64,000 nt of DNA from Methylotenera_A sp046598525 (GCA_046598525.1 JBKJIJ010000013.1:91590-155589); one strand, 5' to 3'. Shown: positions 16,714-25,541, numbered from the stretch's first letter. Notes: generated by a model not told the origin, from the letters alone. Numbers and translations: made by a program.

Positions 16714-17904
16714 TTAATCATCCGCAGTCGCGCCTACTTTATGAATACTAATATCAGCGCCATCGTATTCTTCTTCTGCGGTCATGCGGATTCCAGTTAA
16801 CTTTTTAAGCCCGCCATAAACAATTAACCCGCCTACCAAAGCAACACCAATACCTAAGCCAGTGCCGATTAATTGCGACATAAAACTAACGCTGCCCAAA
16901 CCGCCCAGCGCTTTTGCGCCAAATATGCCAGCAGCCAAGCCGCCCCAAGCGCCACATAAACCATGTAGCGGCCACACACCTAATACGTCATCAATTTTTA
17001 AGCGATTTTGCGTTAAATTAAATGCCCATACAAATAAGCCGCCAGCCACTACGCCTGTTGCCAGTGCGCCTAGCGGATGCATGACATCGGAGCCAGCACA
17101 TACCGCTACCAAACCCGCTAATGGGCCATTGTGTACAAAACCCGGGTCATTTTTGCCGATTAACAAGGCCGCTAATGTGCCGCCCACTAAAGCCATTAAT
17201 GAGTTAACTGCCACCAAGCCAGAAATGCCTTGAACCGCTTGCGCCGACATGACATTAAAGCCAAACCAGCCTACTGTAAGAATCCATGCGCCTAAGGCTA
17301 AAAAAGGAATATTGGATGGTGGATACGCATGTAAGCGACCATCTTTGCCATAACGGCCTGTGCGCGCACCCAGCAAAATAACCGCCGCTAACGCAATCCA
17401 GCCACCCATGGCATGTACCACCACAGAGCCAGCAAAATCATGAAACTTAGCACCAAAGCTGGCTAACAGCCAATCTTGAAAGCCATAATGGCTATTCCAA
17501 GCGATGCCTTCAAAAAACGGATACACAAAACCGACGATTAAAAATGTGGCGGCCACTTGCGGGTTAAATTTAGCGCGCTCTGCAATTCCGCCAGAAACAA
17601 TGGCTGGAATGGCGGCCGCGAATGTGAGCAAGAAAAAGAATTTAACTAAATCGAAGCCATTTTTAGCGGCTAATATTTCAGCGCCGCTATAAAAGCTAAC
17701 GCCATAAGCAATGCTGTAGCCAATAAAGAAATACGCGATAGTCGAAATTGAAAAATCGACCATAATTTTAACCAGTGCATTAACCTGATTTTTGCTGCGA
17801 ACTGTGCCCACCTCTAAAAAGGCGAAGCCTGCATGCATGGCTAGCACCATAATGGCGCCTAACAATACAAATAAAACATCATTCGCCGAAACGAGTGCTT
17901 CCAT
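16714..17904 (-). CDS. amtB: Ammonium transporter
   Basis: 396 residues with about eleven hydrophobic spans. Amt trimers conduct ammonium/ammonia into the cell under nitrogen limitation. The N-terminal LVSANDVLFVLLGAIMVLAM, the segment VHAMGGWIALAA and the later HPLGALATGVV and WPLHGLCGAWGG stretches (the last two with conserved pore-region residues) are family hallmarks. No separate signal peptide precedes the first helix. No glnK gene adjoins it, unlike many amtB loci. Upstream lie a -24/-12 promoter and two NtrC-type sites, so nitrogen control is likely. Confidence 0.95.
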   Translation of the reverse strand: MEALVSANDVLFVLLGAIMVLAMHAGFAFLEVGTVRSKNQVNALVKIMVDFSISTIAYFFIGYSIAYGVSFYSGAEILAAKNGFDLVKFFFLLTFAAAIPAIVSGGIAERAKFNPQVAATFLIVGFVYPFFEGIAWNSHYGFQDWLLASFGAKFHDFAGSVVVHAMGGWIALAAVILLGARTGRYGKDGRLHAYPPSNIPFLALGAWILTVGWFGFNVMSAQAVQGISGLVAVNSLMALVGGTLAALLIGKNDPGFVHNGPLAGLVAVCAGSDVMHPLGALATGVVAGGLFVWAFNLTQNRLKIDDVLGVWPLHGLCGAWGGLAAGIFGAKALGGLGSVSFMSQLIGTGLGIGVALVGGLIVYGGLKKLTGIRMTAEEEYDGADISIHKVGATADD

Positions 17905-17962
17905 TTTTCATCCCCAAAATAATAATAATTATTGTCATATAGTACAAAAACAGGGCTTTATA

Positions 17963-17978
17963 AGCAACAATCAAGCCA
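17963..17978 (-). promoter_or_regulatory. Sigma54 (-24/-12) promoter for amtB
   Basis: On the minus strand TGGCTTGATTGTTGCT matches the sigma54 consensus TGGCAC-G-purine-N3-TTGCW except for AC to TT. The invariant GG (-24) and GC (-12) are correctly spaced. The predicted start is near 17953, about 49 bases before the amtB ATG. Confidence 0.8.
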
Positions 17979-18029
17979 TTTGCGCACGATTGATTTTAAA
18001 GGGATTTTTTTGAGCGATATTGATAACGC

Positions 18030-18044
18030 GCACATTATTAGTGC
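18030..18044. promoter_or_regulatory. NtrC-type binding site, promoter-proximal
   Basis: GCAC-N7-GTGC, the exact half-site geometry of the enteric NtrC consensus. The centre is about 84 bases upstream of the predicted sigma54 start site. Confidence 0.72.
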
Positions 18045-18059
18045 ATTGCACAATTTGTA

Positions 18060-18074
18060 GCACTTATAATGTGC
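18060..18074. promoter_or_regulatory. NtrC-type binding site, promoter-distal
   Basis: A second GCAC-N7-GTGC, exactly 30 bases (about three helical turns) from the first, centred about 114 bases upstream of the predicted start. Tandem sites on one face of the helix are typical of NtrC enhancers. Confidence 0.72.
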
Positions 18075-18116
18075 ATAATTTTAATGTGCATAATTTAATG
18101 TGCAAAATTACTGTGC
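18071..18116. repeat. Array of GTGC half-sites upstream of amtB
   Basis: GTGC(A) occurs at 18071, 18086, 18100 and 18113, spaced 15, 14 and 13 bases in AT-rich DNA (AATGTGCATAATTT units). The first is shared with the distal NtrC site. It may extend the enhancer or be a decayed tandem duplication of it. Confidence 0.6.
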
Positions 18117-18125
18117 AAAACTGGC

Positions 18126-18800
18126 TTAGAGCATGCTCACCGAATTAGCGCTCAATACATATTTTTCTGCTTCTGGATTGCCCGACCAAAAGTGAAAAAA
18201 TTCGCGCACCACCACCAAAAATAAACGACGGTTTTTTTTCACTTCAAATAAGGGCAAAGTGGCATCCACTGTTGTGCGAAACACTTTATTGCTTTTATCG
18301 GGCGCTTCTTTCAGGCGTACTAGCAAAATTTTGGCTAACTTAACGCGCGTATCAATTAAGGTTTGATCAGCATTTTCGTTGCGTAGCGCTTTGTTATAGC
18401 CTTTTATGGCCCAGCTATCGGTGGTTGAAAATTTTTCTAGGTCTACGGTTTTCCACAGGCCGCTTAAGCTAATGGGCGCTGGCTTCCAGTCTATTGGCAA
18501 TTGGTCTTTGGTGATGGCTTTATTAAATTGCGCCACCGCTTTTAAATCATTCATCCAAAATGGAAAATACTCACGCGAAACCATTAAGCATTCTGGCCAA
18601 TCGTCTGCAGGTACCGTATCCATAGCCGATTCAATCGCAAGGCGATATTCGCCACCATCAATTTCTACATCGGCCAAAATAGGCAATAATTTGTTTAAAA
18701 AATTGGTGCGTTGCACAAACGTTTCTGGGCCAAAGCCCTTAGCGGACAATAGCTTAAAATACACCTCAAGTGCTTGTTGTTCGCGTTGTTGAATCATCAT
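18126..18800 (-). CDS. Unrecognised cytosolic protein
   Basis: 224 residues, not recognised. There is no signal peptide or membrane span. It looks mostly helical with many lysine and acidic residues; aromatic-rich segments include REYFPFWMNDLK and VVREFFHFWSGN. It starts ATG-ATG at 18800/18797. Codon use resembles the surrounding core genes, which argues for a resident, possibly lineage-specific, gene. It ends 9 bases beyond the GTGC array of the amtB enhancer, so the two are tightly packed. It could be an uncharacterised family restricted to Methylophilaceae. Confidence 0.7.
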   Translation of the reverse strand: MMIQQREQQALEVYFKLLSAKGFGPETFVQRTNFLNKLLPILADVEIDGGEYRLAIESAMDTVPADDWPECLMVSREYFPFWMNDLKAVAQFNKAITKDQLPIDWKPAPISLSGLWKTVDLEKFSTTDSWAIKGYNKALRNENADQTLIDTRVKLAKILLVRLKEAPDKSNKVFRTTVDATLPLFEVKKNRRLFLVVVREFFHFWSGNPEAEKYVLSANSVSML

Positions 18801-18944
18801 AAATCGCTAGTTTTGTCAGGTTAGTTAAACTATTATTAAATTCTACTGCATAATCTATTGAAAACACTCATTAAAAACGCATATTAACGGTAGCCTATAT
18901 TACTTAAGCTACACTTTTCTTAATCTTCATTTAAAAGTTAACCC

Positions 18945-19259
18945 ATGTTTGAACTTATATTATTAGCATTACTGATACTAGCCGCTTGGTTTTGGCAAGA
19001 TAGCATTGCCAAGCGCGAAATCGCCATTATGCTTGGCCGCGAGCTAGCCAGCCGCTATCAATTACAACTGTTAGACGAAACCGTTGCCTGCAACAAAATC
19101 TGCTTGGGCCGAGATAATCGCGGCCACGCACAATTAGTCAGAGTGTATGCGTTTGAAGTATCGGCCAACGGCGCAGAACGCATGGAATGCAGCTTACAAA
19201 TGCTTGGTAAACAATTGCAAACTTGGCATATTCCGCCTTACGTGCAAACAATGCATTGA
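18945..19259 (+). CDS. DUF3301 family membrane-anchored protein
   Basis: 104 residues. One N-terminal transmembrane helix (about residues 2-18, LILLALLILAAWFW) is followed by a soluble domain with the DUF3301 pattern: A..A...G.ELA.RY.LQLLDETVA, then LGRDNRG and a C-terminal strand region. The function is unknown. Neighbours are not functionally linked. Confidence 0.82.
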   Translation: MFELILLALLILAAWFWQDSIAKREIAIMLGRELASRYQLQLLDETVACNKICLGRDNRGHAQLVRVYAFEVSANGAERMECSLQMLGKQLQTWHIPPYVQTMH

Positions 19260-19383
19260 CATTATACTTCATGCATTAATTATCTACTTGCCACATTATC
19301 AGGCCTAATATTGGCCGCTTTTCACCCTTACCAACAGAGACATTGCACTTTTGCCAAATACGCAATGTGTAATTTCACTCTGA

Positions 19384-19419
19384 AAACTCAAGCCGTTGCA
19401 GCCTGAGTTTCATCTTTTT
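19384..19419 (+). terminator. Possible terminator in the DUF3301-siderophore receptor spacer
   Basis: AAACTCA (19384-19390) pairs with TGAGTTT (19404-19410), followed by a T-rich run. The stem is only 7 bases with a partly paired interior, and it lies 125 bases after the DUF3301 stop, so the assignment is weak. Confidence 0.35.
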
Positions 19420-19475
19420 AACCACACTGCATCAATCAAGCGTCATTAACTTTTACACAACTTTACACTTTTTAT

Positions 19476-19496
19476 TGAAAGTGATTCTCATTTATA
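19476..19496. promoter_or_regulatory. Fur box upstream of the TonB-dependent receptor
   Basis: TGAAAGTGATTCTCATTTAT matches the GATAATGATAATCATTATC Fur consensus at most core positions. It is followed by a perfect -10 hexamer TATAAT at 19521-19526. It sits where a repressor would block the receptor promoter, as expected for iron-repressed uptake genes. Confidence 0.72.
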
Positions 19497-19543
19497 TTAA
19501 GATTCGCATAGTGGATTGAATATAATTAATGATAGGATTTGTA

Positions 19544-21745
19544 ATGGCTTTAGCAGTAACCAAACGTACTCAGCAGCAATCAAACAAACCAAAAGTGGCC
19601 ATTTTAAAATTAGCGATTAATAGCGCATTAACCAGCGCGATTTTTTTAAGTAGCAGCGCATTTGCTGAAAGCAGCGAAGTGATATTGCCGCAAGTGGATG
19701 TAACAGCGCCGCGCCTAAGCGACACCAAACCAGTTAGAGGTTATAACGCTAAAAAAAGCGCCTCTTCAACCAGAACAGATACTGAATTGCGTGATACGCC
19801 GCAATCAATTACCGTCATTCCGCAAGATTTAATTAAAGACCAGTCTATTCAAAGCATCAGCCAAGCGGTGCAATATGTGCCGGGCGTGCAAGCCGCACAA
19901 GGCGAAGGCAATCGCGATGCATTGATTTTTCGCGGCAACGCAACCACTGGCGACTTTTTCTTAGATGGCCTGCGTGACGATGTGCAAACTTATCGCGACA
20001 TTTACACAACTGACCGCATTGAAGTTTTAAAAGGCCCAAACGGCATGGCATTTGGCCGTGGCGGAGCTGGTGGCGCCATTAATCGCGTGACTAAACAAGC
20101 CGGTTGGGATCCAGTAGCTGAGTTAATTGCCAGCTATGGCGCTTATGATTACAAACGTATTTCGGCCGATTATGGCCAAGCATTAAACGAAGAAATAGCG
20201 TTTCGCGTGAATGCGGTTTACGAAGACTCTGGCTCTTACCGTGATGGCGTGGATATTGAGCGCTTTGGCATTAGCCCAACGGTGACGATTAAGCCAACTG
20301 AAAAAACAAAAATTGTTTTGGGCACGGAATACTTTAAAGATAAACGCACGGCAGACCGCGGTGTGCCAGCACTTGAAAACGCGGCAGGCCAACCACGATT
20401 AAACAGACGTCCATATGAAATTGGCAATGATTCTGCTTTTTTTGGAAATGCCGATTTAAGCCCAACCGAAACGGAAACTGTGGCATTTAATGCTTCTATT
20501 GAACATTCATTTGATAGTGGCATTGGCGTTAAAAACAGCTCTAGATATGCAAGTTACGATAAGTATTATCAAAACGTATTTGCGGCATCAACTGTAAATA
20601 ATGCAGGCCGCTTAAGCCTTGGCGCCTACCGTGATGACACAAGACGTGAAAACTTTATCAATCAAACCGATTTAACCTATACCGCAAAATGGGGTAACGT
20701 TGAGCACAAACTATTGGCTGGCGCTGAGTTTGCATTTCAAGACACAGACAACAGACGCTTTACTCCAGTTGGCGGTGAAACCTTGGCGGGTACTGTTTCA
20801 GCACAAAATCCAACACGCTCTGGTATTGCATTTAATACAATCAGCCGTAATCTACAAAGCGATGTAACAGTTGCAGCATTTTATCTGCAAGATCAAATTA
20901 TATTATCGCCTCAATGGCAAGCAATTATTGGTTTACGCAACGATAATTTTGATACCGATTTCACTAATGTATTAACCAACACTAATATTAACGTAAGTGA
21001 TAATTTGCTAGCACCGCGTGCTGGTCTGATTTTTAAACCTGTAGAGGCTGTTTCAATTTACACCAATTACAGCGTTTCATATGTGCCGCGTGCTGGCGAC
21101 CAACTCACTTCTTTAACCGTAACAAATGCAACATTTAAGCCTGAAAAATTTATTAACTATGAAGTTGGCGCAAAGTGGGATGTAAACCCTAGCCTTGCAC
21201 TTACCGCTGCTGTATATAAATTAGAGCGCGAAAATGTATTAATTACAGACCCTAACAACCCTATCGGCAACCAAATTTTAGTAGATGGACAAGAAACCAA
21301 AGGCGTTGAGTTAGGTATCACTGGCGATATTACCGATAAATGGAGCATTTTTGGTGGCGTTGCGTTTCAAGATGGTGAAGTGACTAAACAACAAGGTTCT
21401 GGGGCAGGTGCAATCTTAAAAGGCGCCGAATTAGGCCAGACGCCTGACCGCACATTATCACTTTGGAACAAGTACGAAATTAACGATATGTGGGCGGTGG
21501 CTTTAGGTATTGTCAGCACATCGGATCGTTACGCACTATCACCAACGGCCACGCAAAGCACATTATTGCCAGGTTATACGCGTTACGATGCGGCCATTTA
21601 TGGCAAGTTTAGTGAAAAATTACGTTTACAAATTAACCTTGAAAACTTAACCAACAAAGAATATGCACTGTATGCGCATAACAATCAAAACATTACCCCA
21701 GGCTCACCTATTACTGGTCGCGCTACGTTAATCTACAATTTCTAA
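19544..21745 (+). CDS. TonB-dependent siderophore receptor (Fiu/CirA-like)
   Basis: About 733 residues. I take the ATG at 19544, which has AGGA nine bases upstream and lies just downstream of the TATAAT box; the ATG at 19529 would lie on or before the transcription start. A signal peptide ends near SSSAFA. A plug domain (about 70-180) begins with the TonB-box-like PQVDVTAP and includes DTPQSITVIPQDLI, VPGVQ, FLDGLRDDVQTYRD and VEVLKGP-like IEVLKGPNGMAFGRG. A 22-strand barrel follows, ending in an aromatic residue (ATLIYNF). This is the catecholate-type siderophore receptor class. The substrate is not determinable. A Fur box upstream supports iron regulation. Confidence 0.93.
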   Translation: MALAVTKRTQQQSNKPKVAILKLAINSALTSAIFLSSSAFAESSEVILPQVDVTAPRLSDTKPVRGYNAKKSASSTRTDTELRDTPQSITVIPQDLIKDQSIQSISQAVQYVPGVQAAQGEGNRDALIFRGNATTGDFFLDGLRDDVQTYRDIYTTDRIEVLKGPNGMAFGRGGAGGAINRVTKQAGWDPVAELIASYGAYDYKRISADYGQALNEEIAFRVNAVYEDSGSYRDGVDIERFGISPTVTIKPTEKTKIVLGTEYFKDKRTADRGVPALENAAGQPRLNRRPYEIGNDSAFFGNADLSPTETETVAFNASIEHSFDSGIGVKNSSRYASYDKYYQNVFAASTVNNAGRLSLGAYRDDTRRENFINQTDLTYTAKWGNVEHKLLAGAEFAFQDTDNRRFTPVGGETLAGTVSAQNPTRSGIAFNTISRNLQSDVTVAAFYLQDQIILSPQWQAIIGLRNDNFDTDFTNVLTNTNINVSDNLLAPRAGLIFKPVEAVSIYTNYSVSYVPRAGDQLTSLTVTNATFKPEKFINYEVGAKWDVNPSLALTAAVYKLERENVLITDPNNPIGNQILVDGQETKGVELGITGDITDKWSIFGGVAFQDGEVTKQQGSGAGAILKGAELGQTPDRTLSLWNKYEINDMWAVALGIVSTSDRYALSPTATQSTLLPGYTRYDAAIYGKFSEKLRLQINLENLTNKEYALYAHNNQNITPGSPITGRATLIYNF

Positions 21746-21777
21746 TTCTAGAATTTAGAAACTAGAATTTTGTAAGT

Positions 21778-21808
21778 AAAGCCCATGCCCTTGCGTGGGC
21801 TTTTTTTA
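21778..21808 (+). terminator. Intrinsic terminator after the siderophore receptor
   Basis: AAAGCCCATGC and GCGTGGGCTTT form a stem followed by seven Ts, 33 bases after the receptor stop codon. Confidence 0.9.
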
Positions 21809-21852
21809 TTTTAAACGGGTATTAAATTGCGGCATTTGTTAAAATATGCGTT

Positions 21853-22770
21853 ATGAAAAACTTAACCGATACGCTTCATCATTTTTTATTTGAAAACACC
21901 CCTATTCGCGGCAATTTAGTGCGTTTAAACGATACTTACCAACAAGTATTGCAGCATCAAACTTTGCCCAACGTTTTAAAACATGCGCTGGGCGAATTAA
22001 TGGCTGCCAGCAGTTTATTATCGGCCACGCTTAAAATGGATGGCGCATTGGTTTTGCAAATTCAAAGCAAAGGTGCGCTGAAATTATTGGTGGTGGAATG
22101 CAATTCTAATTTAAACATGCGCGCCACCGCCAAGTGGGATGAAACGCAAACCAGCCTAATTGCCGAAAGCAACTTTATTGATTTGGTAAGAAACGGCCAG
22201 TTTGTGATTACGCTAGACCCAAAAGAAGGCGAAGCCTACCAAGGCATAGTGCCGATTGAAGGCGAAACCATTGCCGAAATGCTACAAAATTATATGTTGC
22301 GTAGCCAGCAAATTGATACCTCACTTTGGCTGCAAAGTGATGAATTAAGCGCAAGCGGCATGTTATTGCAAAAACTGCCCGATACTGGCGGTACAGCCGA
22401 AACGCTTAAAAAAGACGTTTTTGAAGATGCGGATGCGTGGAACAGAATGAATGTTTTGGCCAATACGGTTACCAATGATGAGTTGCAAAACTTGCCTGCC
22501 GAAACCTTATTAACGCGCCTTTTTGTAGAAGAAGACGTGCGCTTATTTGAGCCAAAACCAACGCAATTTTATTGCAGCTGCAACAAAAGTAATGTGGCTG
22601 GCATGTTGCGCATGCTTGGTGAAGAAGAGCTAAACGGTATTTTGGCTGAATTTGGCAAAATTGAAGTGAATTGCGATTTCTGCAATAAACACTATTTGTT
22701 TGATGCGGTAGATACCGCACAGTTATTGGCAACCAGCGCTAGTATCAGCATTAGTCACGCCAAACATTAG
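21853..22770 (+). CDS. hslO: Hsp33 redox-regulated chaperonin
   Basis: 305 residues. Hsp33 is activated as a holdase by oxidative unfolding in the cytoplasm. The four zinc cysteines of the redox switch are present: C241 and C243 (CSC) and C274 and C277 (CDFC). The N-terminal alpha/beta domain has the usual QTLPNVLKHALGEL and GALKLLVVECN stretches. It is transcribed alone after a terminator and converges on the SpoU methyltransferase. Confidence 0.96.
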   Translation: MKNLTDTLHHFLFENTPIRGNLVRLNDTYQQVLQHQTLPNVLKHALGELMAASSLLSATLKMDGALVLQIQSKGALKLLVVECNSNLNMRATAKWDETQTSLIAESNFIDLVRNGQFVITLDPKEGEAYQGIVPIEGETIAEMLQNYMLRSQQIDTSLWLQSDELSASGMLLQKLPDTGGTAETLKKDVFEDADAWNRMNVLANTVTNDELQNLPAETLLTRLFVEEDVRLFEPKPTQFYCSCNKSNVAGMLRMLGEEELNGILAEFGKIEVNCDFCNKHYLFDAVDTAQLLATSASISISHAKH

Positions 22771-22813
22771 CTTTTAATTAACTTTCTGCTTAGATTTAAT
22801 TTTTTACTTATAT

Positions 22814-23602
22814 TTAAATTTGCGCTTGGCGCTTACGCTCAAATAAACAAATCGCCGTGGCGGCGGCCGCATTTAGCGATTCTACCGCCAAGCCATTGCT
22901 TTGATGCATAGGAATGCCAATGCGTTTTGTGCAACTGGCAATGGTTTTTTCGCGCAGCCCTGCGCCTTCGTTGCCCATTACAAATGCGCTGGCTTGCGCT
23001 AAATCTTGGCTGTATAACGATTCACCATCCATCGTTGTTGCATAGCTATTGCCGTTAAAATTTTGCAATTCGGTTACCAAATCGGCGTTTTCAATAATCG
23101 GCAAGACAAACTGCGCGCCCTGCCCACCGCGCAAGGCTTTGGGCGACCATGCATCGGTGCAACCTTTGCTTAAATAAACCGCTTGCACCCCCGCCGCCGC
23201 CGCTGTGCGCAGCATACTGCCCAAATTACCCGGGTCCTGAATGTCTTCAAGCATCAATACAAATTGCGGTGCATCAGGCAAATCCATTACCGGCGTTTTC
23301 ACCACCGCCAAAATACCCGTACTACTTGCCACTGGCGTTAGCTCGGCAAACATTAATGTTGGGAACATAATCGTGCTGATGTGCTCAAGCTGCTGCATTA
23401 AATTGCTGGCTTCCAGCGTGCTTTTGCCTTCCGGAATAATAATCAGCTCTGGCTCACCAAAAACCTGTAAATAAGCCTCAATTAAATGCACGCCGTCTAG
23501 TAGCGTTTTACCTTCTGCTTTGCGCTCGCGCGAATTATCCGCCAGCTTTTTCTGATATTTAAAAATAGGATTATCGCGCGATGTAATGTGTTTAAAGCTC
23601 AT
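22814..23602 (-). CDS. TrmH/SpoU-family RNA 2'-O-methyltransferase
   Basis: 262 residues. It is a SPOUT enzyme using S-adenosylmethionine to methylate a ribose 2'-OH in rRNA or tRNA. An N-terminal substrate-binding segment (about 1-95) is followed by the three SpoU motifs: DIQDPGNLGSMLRTA, FVMGNEGAGL and IPMHQSNGLAVESLNAAAA, which form the trefoil-knot SAM site. It is most like the 23S rRNA (TsnR/RlmB-like) group, but the exact target cannot be read from sequence. Confidence 0.9.
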   Translation of the reverse strand: MSFKHITSRDNPIFKYQKKLADNSRERKAEGKTLLDGVHLIEAYLQVFGEPELIIIPEGKSTLEASNLMQQLEHISTIMFPTLMFAELTPVASSTGILAVVKTPVMDLPDAPQFVLMLEDIQDPGNLGSMLRTAAAAGVQAVYLSKGCTDAWSPKALRGGQGAQFVLPIIENADLVTELQNFNGNSYATTMDGESLYSQDLAQASAFVMGNEGAGLREKTIASCTKRIGIPMHQSNGLAVESLNAAAATAICLFERKRQAQI

Positions 23603-23737
23603 GGGTAGTTTAATCAGACATAAAAATTTACAAAAGTTAACCGCATTTTAACCCAAACAATCTTGTTCTAAACGTTTATTGCGCGTAAATTCTTTGCAGC
23701 AATTTTCGATAAAAATTATATAAAAGTGAGGCTTAAC

Positions 23738-24424
23738 ATGTCGTTAACAAAACGTTCAGTAGCAGAATTAATTGGTACATTTTGGTTGGTTTTAGGGGGA
23801 TGTGGTAGCGCGGTTTTAGCAGCAGGAATTCCAGAATTAGGGCTTGGCTATTTAGGCGTTTCATTGGCTTTTGGCTTAACAGTAGTTACCATGGCTTACG
23901 CAATCGGCCATATTTCCGGCTGTCATTTAAACCCAGCGGTATCCATCGGCTTAGTGGCTGGTGGTCGTTTTAAAGCGGCAGAATTACCACACTACATTAT
24001 TGCGCAAGTCATCGGCGCGGTACTGGCTGCTTTACTAATCCGCACAATCGCCAGCGGCATGGAAGGCTACACAGGCGGTTTAGCTAGCAACGGTTTTGCT
24101 GAGCACTCACCACACGGCTACAGCATGGTGGCAGCATTAATTACTGAAATCAGTATGACGGCCATGTTCTTATTTATCATTATGGGCGCTACGGATAAAC
24201 GCGCACCAGCAGGCTTGGCGCCATTAGCCATCGGTTTTACACTGGCATTAATCCACATGATCAGCATCCCTGTGACCAATACATCGGTTAACCCAGCACG
24301 CAGCACAGGCCCAGCTTTATTAGAAGGCGGCATTGCGCTAGACCAATTATGGTTGTTCTGGCTTGCCCCAATTGTTGGCGCCGTAATTGGTGCAGTGGTT
24401 TATAACTTTGTGAATGAAGATTAA
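23738..24424 (+). CDS. aqpZ: Aquaporin Z
   Basis: About 228 residues from the ATG at 23738, preceded by GTGAGG; a GTG at 23726 is in frame but would be the ribosome site itself. It is a six-helix water channel. Both NPA boxes are present (HLNPAVS and SVNPARSTGPAL) together with the N-terminal AELIGTFWLVLGGCGSAVLAA. The selectivity-filter Arg after the second NPA and the small residues fit a water-specific AqpZ rather than a glycerol channel. Confidence 0.95.
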   Translation: MSLTKRSVAELIGTFWLVLGGCGSAVLAAGIPELGLGYLGVSLAFGLTVVTMAYAIGHISGCHLNPAVSIGLVAGGRFKAAELPHYIIAQVIGAVLAALLIRTIASGMEGYTGGLASNGFAEHSPHGYSMVAALITEISMTAMFLFIIMGATDKRAPAGLAPLAIGFTLALIHMISIPVTNTSVNPARSTGPALLEGGIALDQLWLFWLAPIVGAVIGAVVYNFVNED

Positions 24425-24449
24425 TTAACACCTGATTAACACTGGCATT

Positions 24450-24478
24450 CTAAGCCTGAGATTTCACTTGGGCTTAGA
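24450..24478 (+). other. Hairpin after aqpZ
   Basis: TCTAAGCC (24450-24457) pairs with GGCTTAGA (24471-24478). There is no U-run, so it would be a 3'-end stabilising hairpin or part of a weak terminator at most. Confidence 0.4.
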
Positions 24479-24527
24479 AACTAAACTTTTCAATAACAAC
24501 TAAAACCTTCTCAATTAATCACCCCTC

Positions 24528-24674
24528 GTCATTCCCGCGCAGGCGGGAATCCAGTTCAGGTGAGTCTTCTCAACACTTATTCTTTTTTACTCAGCGACCA
24601 AAAAATAGCTACTAAAAGTTTTAGCGTAAACTAAGTCTGCAAATAAACTGGATTCCCGCCTACGCGGGAATGAC
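24528..24674. repeat. Bipartite inverted-repeat element, type A (aqpZ-rsuA spacer)
   Basis: The left arm starts GTCATTCCCGCGCAGGCGGG at 24528; the right arm ends CGCGGGAATGAC at 24674. The core is about 95 bases. The GAATGAC end contains an ATG in frame with the following rsuA gene, which could mislead start prediction. Confidence 0.88.
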
Positions 24675-24705
24675 GGTTTTTGTGTTTTATTTGTATAATT
24701 GCCAC

Positions 24706-25440
24706 ATGGCTAAAAAACTCGATACAAAACGCACCTTAACGCTAGAAAAAATCTTGAGCAATCAAGGTTTTGGCACCCGCAAACAATGCCGCATTATGAT
24801 TATTAATGGCGAAATCACCGTAAATGGTGCGCTGTGCGATGACCCTGATGCACAATTCGACCTTGAAAATTTAAGCTTTACGGTAAAAGATGAAGCATGG
24901 GATTACCGCGAAAAATCGTATTTAATGCTGCATAAACCCAGCAATTACGAATGCTCACACAAAACCCAGCACCACCCCACTATTTATAGTTTATTGCCGC
25001 ATCCATTAGTAGTTCGCGATGTGCAATGTATTGGCAGGCTAGATGAAGATACCACTGGCTTGATACTGATTTCAGACGATGGCCAATTTATCCACCGCAT
25101 GAGCTCACCCAAACACAAAGTACCCAAAATATACGAAGTGACCTGCAAACATGCCGTTAGCGATGAACAAATCGCGCATATTCTAAAAGGCGTACAGCTA
25201 ATCGACGAAGACGCCCCAATCGCTGCATTATCTTGTGAAAGAATTACTGAAAACGTGATTCACATGACTTTAGCCGAAGGCAAATACCACCAAGTAAAAC
25301 GCATGGTGGCAGCCATTAGCAACCGTGTAGAGGCTTTAAAGCGTATCCAAATTGGCGAATTAAAATTGCCGGATGATTTAAAAGTGGGGGAATGGAAATG
25401 GTTGAGTGAAGCTGATATGCTGTTGCTGAGGGCAAAGTAA
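24706..25440 (+). CDS. rsuA: RsuA-family 16S rRNA pseudouridine synthase
   Basis: About 244 residues from the ATG at 24706. The ATG at 24670 falls in the repeat element, and its extra 12 residues are not protein-like. An N-terminal S4 RNA-binding domain (TLEKILSNQGFGTRKQCRIMIINGEITVNG) is followed by the RsuA/RluB-type catalytic domain with GRLDEDTTGLILISDDG, which holds the nucleophilic Asp, and GKYHQVKRMVAA. It likely modifies U516 of 16S rRNA. No strong ribosome site is visible. Confidence 0.88.
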   Translation: MAKKLDTKRTLTLEKILSNQGFGTRKQCRIMIINGEITVNGALCDDPDAQFDLENLSFTVKDEAWDYREKSYLMLHKPSNYECSHKTQHHPTIYSLLPHPLVVRDVQCIGRLDEDTTGLILISDDGQFIHRMSSPKHKVPKIYEVTCKHAVSDEQIAHILKGVQLIDEDAPIAALSCERITENVIHMTLAEGKYHQVKRMVAAISNRVEALKRIQIGELKLPDDLKVGEWKWLSEADMLLLRAK

Positions 25441-25541
25441 ATATTATTTAGCGATTAATTGCTAACAAACATTCACCTATCATTTAAATATACTAGTGTA
25501 TAATTAATTTAAGTGATAAAGCTTATATTGGAAACACTTTT

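Noticed and set aside
18071..18116. Short spaced repeats that could suggest a CRISPR-like array
   Set aside because: The repeat core is only 4-5 bases with 8-11 base spacing and AT-rich filler. The NtrC half-site reading explains it better.
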